DNA of 64,000 nucleotides, taken from Rhodospirillales bacterium. GTDB lineage: Bacteria; Pseudomonadota; Alphaproteobacteria; ATCC43930; CGMCC-115725. Each line of letters opens with the position of its first letter. The stretch's first letter is position 1. Under the pieces are notes generated by a model. The model saw only the letters and a program-made list of their open reading frames with translations, was not told the DNA's origin and did not search any database. Position numbers and translations under genes: made by a program. This document shows, one piece after another, positions 15,585-24,754 of this stretch. The stretch lies in assembly GCA_028288725.1 (NCBI GenBank), contig JAQGIC010000135.1, positions 1 to 64,000 of the forward strand, given 5' to 3'.

Positions 15585-17153
15585 ATCGAACGAGAACCAG
15601 CGGCTTTGCGGATAGGGCCGGTCATCGACCCAGCCCATGAGATGCGCATTGACGAGCATGACGATCGAATTGACCTGGCTCGGAATGCCAGGAACATCGT
15701 CGGCGATGCGTCGTTCGGCCCTCTGATAGAGGTTCCGGCGTTCCTCGGGGTCGAGCGTCACGCCCGCCCGATCCAGAAGCGCGTCGACCGCAGGATTGGA
15801 ATATTGCGAGTAGTTGTCCGACCAACCGGTCCTGAAGCGAATAAGAAAATCAAAAGGATCTTCGATCGTCGACGAATTACCGAGCACCGTCATTTCATAG
15901 TCGCCGCGCTTGATCCGCTGCAGGTAGACCTGGAATTCCTCAGCCTCGATCGTCGCCTCGACGCCGAGCGCCGCTTTCCACATGTGGGTGGCGGCAAGCA
16001 GTTCGGTCCTGGTGTCCTCATAGCGGGAATACTGGACCACGAACTTGAATGGATGCCCCGGCCCGAAACCCGCTTCGGCATAGAGCTGACGCGCTAGGGT
16101 CAACCGCCTTTCCATCGTCATATCCGCGTAGAAGACCTGCTGCGGCGTATAATTCGGCACCGTCGGCGGCACCCAGCTGTCGCCGACGCGCTGCTCTTGC
16201 GGCAGCAGTTTCTCGACCACGACCCGTGGATCATAGGTGAGCGCAAGCGCCTGGCGCAGAAGCTTGTTCGCGGCGAACGGCCCGGTCGTCATGTTGAACG
16301 CGAAGGTATGGATCCAGTTGGCAAGCCCGATATGGAGCCGCGCCCCGTCGGTCCGCCGGACCGCCGGCAAGTCACGGTTCGGCACACGGACATAATCCAG
16401 TTCGCCGCCGCGAAAGCGCCGGAGCGCGCCTTCCTCGCCGCCGTCGATCACGACATGCTCTACTTCGTCGATCCCGACTGATCCCCGAGCCCAATAGCTG
16501 GCGTTTTTGGTCACGATGATCTTGCTTAAGGGTACCCACGCCGTGAGCACGAACGGACCGTTTGAGACCATATGGCCGGGCTGCGTCCAGTCCCTGCCCC
16601 ATCGCTCGATCGTCGCCCGATGCACGGGAAAGGCTGGAGGATCGGCACATTGCACGAGAAACAACGGCGATGGCTTGGCCGTTACCGCTCTGAGCGTATG
16701 GGCGTCGATCGCTTCAACCGCCAGTAAGGTGATGTCCTTCGTCGTGCCGGCATTGATTTCGCGCCCATTGACCAGTTCGTCGATGGGCGTAACCGAGGCG
16801 GCGCCGTTGGTCGGATCGATGATCCGCCCCCATGCATAGACGAAATCGTCGGCCGTGACCGGATCACCGTTGGACCAGCGCGCGTCCGTTCGCAGGTGGA
16901 AGATGTAGGTGACACCATCCTCGGCCCGCTCCCAGCGTTCCGCCACGCCCGGAACGATGTTGCCGTGCTGGTCGAGAGCGACCAGCCCCTCGAACAGGTC
17001 GTTCTCGACGGCGGAGGCCGGACCGCTACCGCCCTTCAGCGGGTCGAGGCTTTCCGGCTCGACCTCGCTCGGGCGATGCAGGATCTGCGCGGCCTCGGCC
17101 GGCAGCGACAGCAGACAGACCATTGCCACCAACAGGCGGCCGTTTCGGCCCAT
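15579..17153 (-). CDS. peptide/oligopeptide ABC transporter substrate-binding protein (OppA family)
   Basis: The product has 524 residues. A Sec signal peptide (about 1-22, ending A-E-A-A) precedes a family-5 solute-binding domain. The N-terminal E-P-E-S-L-D-P-L and D-L-F-E-G-L-V segments, then W-S-N-G-D-P-V-T-A-D-D-F-V-Y-A-W, are hallmarks of OppA/MppA. It binds peptides or similar solutes in the periplasm. No permease or ATPase genes lie beside it, so it is an orphan binding protein that must use a transporter encoded elsewhere or act in sensing. Its stop codon lies inside a palindromic repeat. Confidence 0.9.
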   Translation of the reverse strand: MGRNGRLLVAMVCLLSLPAEAAQILHRPSEVEPESLDPLKGGSGPASAVENDLFEGLVALDQHGNIVPGVAERWERAEDGVTYIFHLRTDARWSNGDPVTADDFVYAWGRIIDPTNGAASVTPIDELVNGREINAGTTKDITLLAVEAIDAHTLRAVTAKPSPLFLVQCADPPAFPVHRATIERWGRDWTQPGHMVSNGPFVLTAWVPLSKIIVTKNASYWARGSVGIDEVEHVVIDGGEEGALRRFRGGELDYVRVPNRDLPAVRRTDGARLHIGLANWIHTFAFNMTTGPFAANKLLRQALALTYDPRVVVEKLLPQEQRVGDSWVPPTVPNYTPQQVFYADMTMERRLTLARQLYAEAGFGPGHPFKFVVQYSRYEDTRTELLAATHMWKAALGVEATIEAEEFQVYLQRIKRGDYEMTVLGNSSTIEDPFDFLIRFRTGWSDNYSQYSNPAVDALLDRAGVTLDPEERRNLYQRAERRIADDVPGIPSQVNSIVMLVNAHLMGWVDDRPYPQSRWFSFDN

Positions 17154-17209
17154 GGCTACTCTCTCCCCGAACGATCAACCCGGGGGAGAGCATGCCAGCC
17201 GGCGTTGCA

Positions 17210-18469
17210 TCACGCCATCGCGGGTATCGTAAAACGTTTCTCCGGATGCATGGTGAAGGCGAGCCCCGCCCCGGCCAGCATCAGCATCATCGAGCACAGG
17301 AACGGCAGATCCCAATTGCCGGTCTGGTCGATCATCCAGCCGCCGATGACGGGCGACACGATCGCCGCCAGGGCCGAACCGCTGTTCATGATGCCGCTGG
17401 CCGTGCCGGAATATTCCGGCGCGATATCCATCGGGATCGCCCACATCGGGCCGATGGTGAGCTCGGCGAAGAAGAAGCCCGAGGACAGGCAGATGACCGA
17501 CACGGTCAGATCATGGATGAACAGCATCGGCAGCATCGAGCATAGCGCACCGACCATGCCGATCACGACCATGTTGCGCCGCGCCTTCGTCACGCTGCCG
17601 GTCCTGCGCAGGATCCGGTCGCTGAGCCAGCCGCCCAGACTGTCGCCCAGCACGCCCGCGGCGAAGACGCTGGAGGCGAACAGCGCCGAGCTCGTCAGCT
17701 TCATATTGTAGCTGTGCAGGAAATAGGACGGGATCCAGCTGAGGAACAGCCACAGCGTCCAGCCATAGCAGAAATAGACGATCGTCACCGGCGCCATGCG
17801 GGCGACCAGCGGTCCCCACGGCACCTTTGGCGTCTGCTTCTGCGCGCCGAACGGCGGCAGCCGGTCCAGCTCCGCCTGGGTGATCGACGGATGGGAGCGC
17901 GGATCGTCGCGGAAATACATCAGCCAGACCACGACCCATAGAAAGCTGAAGCACCCCAGCACGATGAACGACCCGCGCCAGCTGGTCAGCCCGATCAGCA
18001 AGGCCACCAGCGGCGGGGTGATGGTGTTGCCGAGGCGCGAGAAGGCGTGGGTGATGCCCTGCGCCCAACCGCGATCCTCGACCGAGACCCAGTTGGCCAT
18101 GGCGCGGGTCGCGGTCGGGAATGTGGCGCCCTCGCCGAAGCCTAAGAAGAAGCGCGCGATCACCAGGCTGACCAGACCGCCGGCGAAGCCGGTCGCGATC
18201 GTGGCGCCCGCCCAGATCAGCGCGCAGAGCGTCAGCGTCTTGCGCGCGCCGAACCGGTCGCTGAGCCAGCCGCCGAACACCTGGAACAGCAGATACGGGT
18301 AGGCGAAGGCGGAGAAGACGAAGCCCACCTGGGTATTGCTGAGGCCGAGCTCGGTCTTGAACGAGTCGGCCGCGGTGCTGACGTTCACCCGATCGATATA
18401 GGTTATGAAATACATCAGGCACAGCAGGGCCAAAACCCCGCGCGTAGCGCCGACCCGCGATCCGGCCAT
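17210..18469 (-). CDS. MFS transporter, ACS (anion:cation symporter) family
   Basis: The product has 419 residues with about 12 hydrophobic helices. The ACS-type N-terminus (Y-F-I-T-Y-I-D-R-V-N-V-S-T-A) and G-G-W-L-S-D-R-F-G-A-R-K loop are clear. Relatives carry organic anions such as glucarate, galactonate, tartrate or phthalate in symport with protons. It is transcribed in the same direction as the OppA gene downstream and the aminotransferase upstream, so it may import a precursor for that catabolic gene. The substrate is inferred only at class level. Confidence 0.88.
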   Translation of the reverse strand: MAGSRVGATRGVLALLCLMYFITYIDRVNVSTAADSFKTELGLSNTQVGFVFSAFAYPYLLFQVFGGWLSDRFGARKTLTLCALIWAGATIATGFAGGLVSLVIARFFLGFGEGATFPTATRAMANWVSVEDRGWAQGITHAFSRLGNTITPPLVALLIGLTSWRGSFIVLGCFSFLWVVVWLMYFRDDPRSHPSITQAELDRLPPFGAQKQTPKVPWGPLVARMAPVTIVYFCYGWTLWLFLSWIPSYFLHSYNMKLTSSALFASSVFAAGVLGDSLGGWLSDRILRRTGSVTKARRNMVVIGMVGALCSMLPMLFIHDLTVSVICLSSGFFFAELTIGPMWAIPMDIAPEYSGTASGIMNSGSALAAIVSPVIGGWMIDQTGNWDLPFLCSMMLMLAGAGLAFTMHPEKRFTIPAMA

Positions 18470-18556
18470 GTCCGTTTCCTTCCCTAGTGTCTTTAGGCTT
18501 GCCCGTTCGGGCTTGAGCTTTTTGATTCGGGCGCGAACGATCGCCCCTGGAACGCG

Positions 18557-19735
18557 CTAGGCCTCGGCCAGCGTCTCCTTCAGATGCCCCAACGCCGCCG
18601 CGATGCCGCCGGCCTGGTGCGGCACGCCGCCGAGACTGAGGCCCATCTCGACGCCGGCGAGCGTGCCGGCCAGCATCAGATCGTTGAAATGGCCCAGATG
18701 GCCGATGCGGAAGATCTTGCCCTTGAGCTTGCCAAGGCCCTGGCCCAGCGACATGTCGAGCTTGGTGAGAATGACGTCCCGCAGCTTGTCGGCGTCGTGG
18801 CCGTCCGGCATCAGCACGCCGGTCAGCACCGGCGATTGCTCGGACGCATTGACCGCCAGCACCTCAAGCCCCCAGGCGCGCACGGCCCGGCGCGTCGCCT
18901 CGCCATGGCGGCGGTGGCGCGCGAAGACATTGTCGAGCCCTTCCTCGTTCAGCATCCGGAGCGCCTCGCGCAGGCCGTAGAGCAAGGTGGTCGCCGGCGT
19001 ATAGGGAAAGAAGCCCTGGGCGTTCGGCCCCATCATCTCGTCCCAGCGCCAATAGGAGCGCGGCAGCCGGTTCTGCTTCGATGCCGCCATCGCCTTGTCC
19101 GAGATCGCGTTGAAGCTCAAGCCCGGCGGCAGCATCAGGCCCTTCTGCGATCCGGACACGGTGACGTCGACACCCCATTCCTCATGCCGGTAATCGACCG
19201 AGCCCAGCGACGAGATCGTATCGACCATCAGCAGCGCCGGATGGGACACGCGGTCGATCGCGCGGCGGACCGCCGCGATATCGCTGGTGACGCCGGTCGA
19301 GGTCTCGTTATGCACGACCATGACCGCCTTGAAGCGATGGGCCTTGTCCTCGGCCAACCGGGCCTCGACCGCCGCGGCATCGACGCCACGGCGCCAGTCG
19401 GTCGCGAAGAACTCGACCTCGATCCCGAGCTTCTCGGCCATCGTCTTCCACAGCGAGGCGAAATGGCCGGTCTCGACCATCAGTACCGTATCGCCCGGCG
19501 ACAGGGTGTTGACGATCGCCGCCTCCCACGCGCCGGTCCCGGACGCCGGGTAGATGATGACCGGGCCCGACGTCTTGAACACGGCTTTGCAGCCGGCCAG
19601 CACTTCGCGCCCCAGCACCTGGAACTCGGGGCCGCGGTGGTCCAGCACCGGCATGTCCATGGCGCGCAGCACCCGGTCTGGTACGGTGCTCGGGCCCGGG
19701 ATCTGGAGAAAATGGCGGCCGGTGTGCAGGGTCAT
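18557..19735 (-). CDS. serine-glyoxylate aminotransferase family (class V PLP enzyme)
   Basis: The product has 392 residues, starting at ATG 19735 (M-T-L-H-T-G-R-H-F-L-Q-I-P-G-P-S). The PLP lysine is K198 in V-S-G-S-Q-K-G-L-M-L-P-P-G-L, and the cofactor Asp is in L-L-M-V-D-T-I-S-S-L-G (about 168-178). The N-terminal P-G-P-S-T-V-P and N-E-T-S-T-G-V are typical of the AGXT/SgaA group (EC 2.6.1.45/2.6.1.44), which interconverts serine plus glyoxylate and hydroxypyruvate plus glycine. A phosphonate-specific relative cannot be excluded. It is divergent from a GntR regulator with two palindromes between them. Confidence 0.88.
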   Translation of the reverse strand: MTLHTGRHFLQIPGPSTVPDRVLRAMDMPVLDHRGPEFQVLGREVLAGCKAVFKTSGPVIIYPASGTGAWEAAIVNTLSPGDTVLMVETGHFASLWKTMAEKLGIEVEFFATDWRRGVDAAAVEARLAEDKAHRFKAVMVVHNETSTGVTSDIAAVRRAIDRVSHPALLMVDTISSLGSVDYRHEEWGVDVTVSGSQKGLMLPPGLSFNAISDKAMAASKQNRLPRSYWRWDEMMGPNAQGFFPYTPATTLLYGLREALRMLNEEGLDNVFARHRRHGEATRRAVRAWGLEVLAVNASEQSPVLTGVLMPDGHDADKLRDVILTKLDMSLGQGLGKLKGKIFRIGHLGHFNDLMLAGTLAGVEMGLSLGGVPHQAGGIAAALGHLKETLAEA

Positions 19736-19748
19736 GATTCGGTTTCCG

Positions 19749-19823
19749 ATTGCATGCAATCCAAGCCCGCAGTGTTTCATGCCGAGAAAGGCCCTGCAAG
19801 CGACGATTCCATTTTGCATGCAA
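19749..19823. promoter_or_regulatory. paired TTGCATGCAA operators
   Basis: ATTGCATGCAAT at 19749-19760 and TTGCATGCAA at 19814-19823 are perfect palindromes 63-65 bp apart (about six helical turns). They lie in the divergent promoter between the aminotransferase and the FCD-type GntR gene. FCD GntR regulators typically bind 10-14 bp palindromes of this kind, and paired sites suggest looping or control of both promoters. Confidence 0.75.
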
Positions 19824-19860
19824 TTTTGCGCCGCAGCGAAACGCGTGTTAGCATCAGCGC

Positions 19861-20559
19861 ATGAACGAGAGCCATCCGCCCCTGCCCGCCAACAGCCAGC
19901 CCGTCACGCTCCATGACGGGCTCTTGGGCCGCCTGCGCGACATGATCATCGAGGGCGAACTCGCCCCCGGCACGCGGCTGCGCGAGCGGGAATTGACCGA
20001 ATGGCTGGGCGTATCGCGCACGCCGCTGCGCGAGGCGCTCAAAGTGCTGGCGGCGGAACGGCTGATCGAACTCACGCCCAACCGCGGCGCCCGGATCGCC
20101 AGCCTGACCGAGGACGAGATCCAGCATATGTTCGAGCTGATGGGCGCGTTCGAGGCGCTGGCCGGCCGCCTGGCCGCCACCCGCGCCTCGGAGGCCGACC
20201 TGCTGGAGCTGCAGGCGATGCATCTGCAGATGCGCGCCCATTATGTTCGCAAGGATCTGCCGGCCTATTTCCGGCTCAATCAGGCGATCCATCGCCGCAT
20301 CGTCGCCGCGGCCGGCAATCCGATGCTGGCCCAGTCCTACGACCAGTTGGCCGGGCGTATCCGCCGCCCGCGCTTTCTGGCCAGCCAATGGAGCGCCCAG
20401 CGCTGGGCCCAGGCGATCGAGGAACATGAGGGCATCATGGCAGCGCTCGCCGCCCGCGACGGCGCGCTGCTGGCGCGCCTGCTCGAAGACCACCTGGCGC
20501 ACAAGGCCGAGGCGCTGCTGAAGCACTTGCCGGAGGTCCCGGCCGAAGCCGTCGGTTAA
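19861..20559 (+). CDS. GntR family regulator, FCD subfamily
   Basis: The product has 232 residues. The winged helix (about 20-85) has D-M-I-I-E-G-E-L-A-P-G-T-R-L-R-E-R-E-L and V-S-R-T-P-L-R-E-A-L-K-V-L. The helical FCD ligand domain carries the usual metal-binding histidines (F-R-L-N-Q-A-I-H-R and E-E-H-E-G-I). Such proteins sense carboxylate metabolites. It is divergent from the serine-glyoxylate aminotransferase; the paired TTGCATGCAA palindromes between them are its likely targets, so it probably controls the aminotransferase and perhaps the permease beyond it. Confidence 0.88.
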   Translation: MNESHPPLPANSQPVTLHDGLLGRLRDMIIEGELAPGTRLRERELTEWLGVSRTPLREALKVLAAERLIELTPNRGARIASLTEDEIQHMFELMGAFEALAGRLAATRASEADLLELQAMHLQMRAHYVRKDLPAYFRLNQAIHRRIVAAAGNPMLAQSYDQLAGRIRRPRFLASQWSAQRWAQAIEEHEGIMAALAARDGALLARLLEDHLAHKAEALLKHLPEVPAEAVG

Positions 20560-20603
20560 CCTGCGACGGGGCAATCGATGACCAGGCCCCCGGGGATTTC
20601 AAA

Positions 20604-21491
20604 TCACCGGGGATTGTCGACGTTCGGCGTGACCGCCGCCGACTGCGGCTTCGTTTCGGGAACCCCCCGCCGCTCTGTCCCGTGCTGTATCAGGGCGAGC
20701 CGCGCATGCATCAGGCCGAGCCGGCCCTTGAAGACGATCTCGACCGGCACCGGCGGTTCGTCCGGCAGGACATGGGCCAGCCAGAATTCCGCATCGCTGC
20801 CCGACATGTATTTCGAAGGATCGGTCGGATAGCCGCCGATCCTGACGAGATCGAGGTGGCAATGCAGCGCCGGCCCGGCGTAAAATCCATAGCCCTCGGG
20901 CACCACGACCTCTTGGCCACGCCCGCTGAATTTGAGATCGAAGCGTCGCCGACCGTCGAAGATCTTCATCTGATGGACGCAGCTTTCGTCCTTGCCCAGT
21001 TCGGCCGCGAAACCATAAAGCGCGGTCAGAAGGTCCCGCGTCCCCGCAATCGCGTCAGCCGGAATTGGCGTCAAAGCCTCGCCGTTGCTGCCCGGTTCGG
21101 GCACGGCCATCACCCGCGACGGTCCATGATCGTCATATTCGATCCGGGTCCGCTTTTCGCCTTCGTTGCCGTCGGAATGGCTGACATAGACCTCCGGCAC
21201 CGGCGTGCCGTCCGGCAACACGCGGCCGTGGCTCGACGAGACGACGTAGCCGCTGCCGAGCAGGCTCAGCATGCCGCGGGTTCGACCGGAGAAATCCACG
21301 GCATAATGGTCGCCGGTCGTCCGGACGTCGAACTCGAAGCTCATGATCGTCAGGCCGCCCAGGCTGAGATCGTAGGAGAGATCGAGCGGCGTAGCATCGG
21401 CGGCGAAAGCCGTCGTCCCGGACGCGGTGGCGAGCGCCGCCGCCGTCAGCAGACCGATGCTCCACCCGGTTCCCGACCGACCCAGACCCAT
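20604..21491 (-). CDS. DUF3108 domain periplasmic protein
   Basis: The product has 295 residues. Start 21491 is chosen because AGGAGG lies 7 nt upstream; in-frame starts further upstream lack such a site. A signal peptide with core I-G-L-L-T-A-A-A-L-A-T-A ends T-A-F-A-A. The mature part is a DUF3108 beta-rich domain (L-D-L-S-Y-D-L-S-L-G-G-L-T-I-M, then R-D-L-L-T-A-L-Y and C-x9-F-D-G-R-R-R-F-D-L). Family members are uncharacterised envelope proteins of proteobacteria, often monocistronic as here. No interaction partner is evident. Confidence 0.75.
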   Translation of the reverse strand: MGLGRSGTGWSIGLLTAAALATASGTTAFAADATPLDLSYDLSLGGLTIMSFEFDVRTTGDHYAVDFSGRTRGMLSLLGSGYVVSSSHGRVLPDGTPVPEVYVSHSDGNEGEKRTRIEYDDHGPSRVMAVPEPGSNGEALTPIPADAIAGTRDLLTALYGFAAELGKDESCVHQMKIFDGRRRFDLKFSGRGQEVVVPEGYGFYAGPALHCHLDLVRIGGYPTDPSKYMSGSDAEFWLAHVLPDEPPVPVEIVFKGRLGLMHARLALIQHGTERRGVPETKPQSAAVTPNVDNPR

Positions 21492-21629
21492 CCAGCCGCC
21501 TCCTCGCATTCGTTTCCGAAAAGCCCCGTCCATGCCTCGCCTGCGGGCCTGACCCGCACCGCGACCGGCGCCATCCATGCTTGACAGATGCGGCCGGTGC
21601 CGCCTAAAACCCGCGACCGTTGCGAGGAT

Positions 21630-21705
21630 GGGCGCGTAGCTCAGCGGTAGTAGCACTTGCTTCACACGCAAGGGGTCACAGGTTCAAATCCTGTCGCGCC
21701 CACCA
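21630..21705 (+). tRNA. tRNA-Val (anticodon CAC)
   Basis: The acceptor arms GGGCGCG (21630-21636) and CGCGCCC (21695-21701) pair and are followed by A and an encoded CCA. The anticodon stem CTTGC/GCAAG encloses TTCACAC, giving CAC (valine, GTG codons). The T-loop GGTTCAAATCC is canonical. Confidence 0.95.
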
Positions 21706-21951
21706 TCCTCGCCCCTTACCCGCTTCGAGTCCATTTTGCGCTGCAGGGCTAAGCCCCTGGTCCGGCGCGTTTTCGGTTCTGCGGCCTCGCACATCCGAAG
21801 CGCGAAGGCAGAACTTCGAATTGTAAACGCCCAACGGCCCCATGAGATCCAGGCCCCTGCTCACGGCTTGGTTGTCAAACCGGCTCAACTCACGTGTGGT
21901 CGCAGCGCGCACGGTCTTCCAGGTTGCTTTTACACCGAGGAGGATCTTGCA

Positions 21952-22776
21952 ATGCCGCTCGAAACTATTACAGAACCCGTCCGCTTTACCGAAGAACTCC
22001 GCGTTCAATTCGGACCCAAGCGCGAAATTGGCCAGTTTCTCTTGCAGGGAGATCGCATGCTCTCGGAGATGGGGGTGCGACTATACGTCTCGCACGATTT
22101 GCGAAGACTTTACGACATCAACCGCCGGCACCTGGACAGTTGGGCGCCTTTGATGCCGGTCTTTCACCCGGCACAGGCCGGTGTTCGCGCGGGATGCGCT
22201 TTCCTGTTCGAACTCCAGGACGCGAAGGGCGATGTCGTCGCCACTCAGGTCTCCCGCCTGCTCGATCTCACCGGCTCGACCCTGAAGTCCGAGTTGGAGC
22301 AGCTGAGCCTTTTCTATCGCGATCCGGCCAGTCAGGCCGGCCCGAACGAGCGAATCGAAGTCACCGCCCCCATGGCGAGCGAGATCACCGGCCGGGTCGG
22401 CCTGTCTGGGGGGCTTTGGTATCGGCCGGACTGGCGCGGCAAGGGCCTGTCGCAGGTCATGCCGCGCATGACCAGGACCTTCGCCTACACGAACTGGGAC
22501 ACCGACTACACGATATCGTTCGTCGAGCAGCCGCCGATCGACCACGGCATTCTGCAGCTATACGGCCTGCCGGTCAGCCAGCCTTGGATCAAGGTCCGCG
22601 ACAGCTACCGGCTGGAAGTCGATCTGCAGCTGACCTGGCGTCCCAAATCCGAAATCGCGGGCGATGTCGCGGGCTACCTGGCCGATCTCAACAAACGCCG
22701 CGACCGGGTGAGCGACGTGCCGGAAACCCAGAATTCGCCCGAGCTGGTGCGCCAGGGCAGCAGAAGGCGTTCGTAG
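21952..22776 (+). CDS. hypothetical protein, possibly GNAT-fold
   Basis: The product has 274 residues, with start 21952 preceded by GAGGAGG. I do not recognise a named family. The C-terminal half has features reminiscent of acyltransferases: a strand then G-L-S-G-G-L-W-Y-R-P-D-W-R-G-K-G-L-S-Q-V-M-P, resembling the R-G-x-G-x-A acetyl-CoA loop of GNAT proteins, followed by D-T-D-Y-T-I-S-F-V-E-Q. It lies alone after tRNA-Val, and its last 103 bp are antisense to the end of the next gene. Confidence 0.55.
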   Translation: MPLETITEPVRFTEELRVQFGPKREIGQFLLQGDRMLSEMGVRLYVSHDLRRLYDINRRHLDSWAPLMPVFHPAQAGVRAGCAFLFELQDAKGDVVATQVSRLLDLTGSTLKSELEQLSLFYRDPASQAGPNERIEVTAPMASEITGRVGLSGGLWYRPDWRGKGLSQVMPRMTRTFAYTNWDTDYTISFVEQPPIDHGILQLYGLPVSQPWIKVRDSYRLEVDLQLTWRPKSEIAGDVAGYLADLNKRRDRVSDVPETQNSPELVRQGSRRRS

Positions 22777-23531
22777 CGCGAAATCATCGGCAGCCCGTTG
22801 GGCGGACGGATCACCGCTTCGACCAGATCGAGCCGCGCCGCCGACTGGCTGACGACCTCGTAATACGGTTTGGACGACCATTGACCGAATCTGTTGTCGG
22901 GTTGATCGCACAGGTCGCGGCCCAGCAGACCTGCGATATCATTCTGTGAATAGCACAGGATATTGCTGGGCCAGTCCTGGACGATCGCCTGATCACGCCC
23001 TTTGAGGCTGACCAGCAGATGCCCTCCCTGAAAGCCGCCGACACGCTTCAGCGGTTCGAAATCGCGCGGCAGGCGGCCGTGGCTGCGGGTCCAGGCCGTG
23101 AGGGCCTCGCACATCCGCCGCCGCTTGACATGGCGCAGCCGGCCAAGATCCAGCCGCTCGAGGATGAAGCTCGCGCGCGGGCTTTCGCCCGGCGTCGTGC
23201 CCCTGAGGAAATCCAGGCGCGCGATGATATCATTGGTATTGTACAGGACCTCGGCCGGCTCGCCCGCAAGCTCATGCTCGATCACCATGCGCGCGATGCG
23301 ATGCTGCACCACCAGGCGCACCACCCGTTCGAAACAGGCCTTGGTGAACAGATCCGCCCGCAGCTTCAGCCGAACGCCGTTATGGTGCGGCTTGAACAGA
23401 ACGAAGCCCAGATTGCGGACCGCGTAATTCGACAGATCGAAATCGGCTTGCGGATAGTCCAGCACCCACCGCAAGTCGCCCGGATGCAGCAGTTCTCCGG
23501 TGTCGGAGACGAAAACGCCCAGCGTGAACAT
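22674..23531 (-). CDS. hypothetical protein with C-terminal PAS-like domain
   Basis: The product has about 285 residues with ATG 23531; a TTG three codons earlier is possible. The last 100 residues look PAS-like (Y-Y-E-V-V-S-Q-S-A-A-R-L-D-L-V-E-A-V-I-R, then L-P-M-I-S-R-Y-E-R-L-L-L-P-W), a form common in alphaproteobacterial sensory proteins of unknown function. No effector domain is fused. The gene overlaps the convergent neighbour by 103 bp at the 3' end. The N-terminal 180 residues are unassigned. Confidence 0.6.
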   Translation of the reverse strand: MFTLGVFVSDTGELLHPGDLRWVLDYPQADFDLSNYAVRNLGFVLFKPHHNGVRLKLRADLFTKACFERVVRLVVQHRIARMVIEHELAGEPAEVLYNTNDIIARLDFLRGTTPGESPRASFILERLDLGRLRHVKRRRMCEALTAWTRSHGRLPRDFEPLKRVGGFQGGHLLVSLKGRDQAIVQDWPSNILCYSQNDIAGLLGRDLCDQPDNRFGQWSSKPYYEVVSQSAARLDLVEAVIRPPNGLPMISRYERLLLPWRTSSGEFWVSGTSLTRSRRLLRSAR

Positions 23532-23686
23532 GGCTGACAATCCGCAGCAGAAGGTGCGCTCATTTTTTTATCGCATGATTCGAGATCCGCGCGGAACAAC
23601 AAAGGCCGTTCGTACAACGGCTTGCCACTGGACAGTGGGGCGGTGACGGGCCAAAGATCGGCCAATGGCCAACAAAAAGGCCCCCG

Positions 23687-24247
23687 ATGACCGACGATCG
23701 ATATGCCTCCGTTCTGACGCTCGTCCGCTGTCTGGCGGGTGGAAACCCGCTCGATACGCGTGACGCGGTGCTGCGCGAGGCATTCCTGCAACTGCGTCAG
23801 ACCTCCTCCGCCATCGAGGCCGATCGGCTCGATCAGATGATCTGGCAGCGCTGGGGCGATGCCGGCACGCGGCAGGCGCGGCAGTTGCTGAGCGAGGCCT
23901 CGAAGGCGCTGGCGCTGGGCGATGTCGCGCCGGCGATGTTGCTGCTGAATCGCGCCGTGGCCCTGGACCCAGGCTTCGCCGAGGCCTGGAACCGACGGGC
24001 GACGGTTCTGTTCATGAACGGCCGCCACCTGCAGTCGATCGCCGATATCGAGCACGTCCTGGTGCTGGAACCCCGCCATTATGGCGCGCTCGCCGGCCTG
24101 GGTCAGATCCTGCTGCGACTCGAGGAGCCGGAGGGTGCGCTCATCGCGTTCGAGGCGGCGCTGGCGATCAATCCCCATCTCGACCGCATCCGCCGCCTGG
24201 CGATCCAACTGCGGCGCACGGAACGCCCGACGCCGCTGCTCGATTGA
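23687..24247 (+). CDS. TPR repeat protein
   Basis: The product has 186 residues. Three or so tetratricopeptide helices pairs are visible from about 70 on: A-L-G-D-V-A-P-A-M-L-L-L-N-R-A-V-A-L-D-P, then A-E-A-W-N-R-R-A-T-V-L-F and A-L-A-G-L-G-Q-I-L-L-R-L-E-E-P-E-G-A-L-I-A-F-E-A-A-L-A-I-N-P. There is no signal peptide, so it is probably a cytosolic protein-binding scaffold. The gene ends 27 nt before mscL and may be cotranscribed with it. Confidence 0.8.
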   Translation: MTDDRYASVLTLVRCLAGGNPLDTRDAVLREAFLQLRQTSSAIEADRLDQMIWQRWGDAGTRQARQLLSEASKALALGDVAPAMLLLNRAVALDPGFAEAWNRRATVLFMNGRHLQSIADIEHVLVLEPRHYGALAGLGQILLRLEEPEGALIAFEAALAINPHLDRIRRLAIQLRRTERPTPLLD

Positions 24248-24274
24248 ACCCCTTTACCGAAGAGAGGCCGCGGC

Positions 24275-24685
24275 ATGCTGAATGAATTCAAGAAATTCGC
24301 CGTTCGGGGCAATGTCATCGACCTCGCCGTCGGCATCATCATCGGCACGGCCTTCACCGCGATCGTGAGTTCGCTGGTGAACGATCTGCTGATGCCGCCG
24401 CTGGGCATGGTCATCGGCGGCATCGATTTCTCGGATTTCTTCGTGACCCTCAAGGGCGGCGGCCATAACACGCTCGCCGCGGCCAAGGCGGCCGGCGACG
24501 TCACGATCAACTACGGACTGTTTCTGAATGCGATCATCAAGTTCCTGATCGTCGCCCTCGCCGTGTTCCTGCTGGTGCGCTGGATCAACAAGCTGGCGGG
24601 CCCGAAGGAAGAGTCCGGCCCGCCGGCGCCGACGAAAAGCGAGCTGCTGCTGACCGAGATCCGCGATCTGCTGAAGCAGAAATAA
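24275..24685 (+). CDS. mscL: large-conductance mechanosensitive channel MscL
   Basis: The product has 136 residues of typical MscL form. An N-terminal amphipathic helix ([13 protein letters not shown]) leads into TM1 ([14 protein letters not shown]), with the glycine-rich gate. A periplasmic loop, TM2 ([15 protein letters not shown]), and a charged C-terminal helix follow (L-L-T-E-I-R-D-L-L). It releases solutes from the cytosol on hypo-osmotic shock. Large hairpins follow the stop codon. Confidence 0.97.
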   Translation: MLNEFKKFAVRGNVIDLAVGIIIGTAFTAIVSSLVNDLLMPPLGMVIGGIDFSDFFVTLKGGGHNTLAAAKAAGDVTINYGLFLNAIIKFLIVALAVFLLVRWINKLAGPKEESGPPAPTKSELLLTEIRDLLKQK

Positions 24686-24741
24686 CTGGTGGTCCGATCC
24701 TCGCGCTTGCTTCCCAAGCGTTAGGTGAATCGGTCCACCAG
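24686..24741. terminator. nested hairpin after mscL
   Basis: CTGGTGGTCCGAT (24686-24698) pairs with 24729-24741 with one mismatch, and an inner CGCTTG/CAAGCG hairpin sits between them. It begins directly after the mscL stop. There is no T-tract, so it is a transcript-end structure or palindromic repeat rather than a proven intrinsic terminator. Confidence 0.55.
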
Positions 24742-24754
24742 ATTAATGGGTTGT

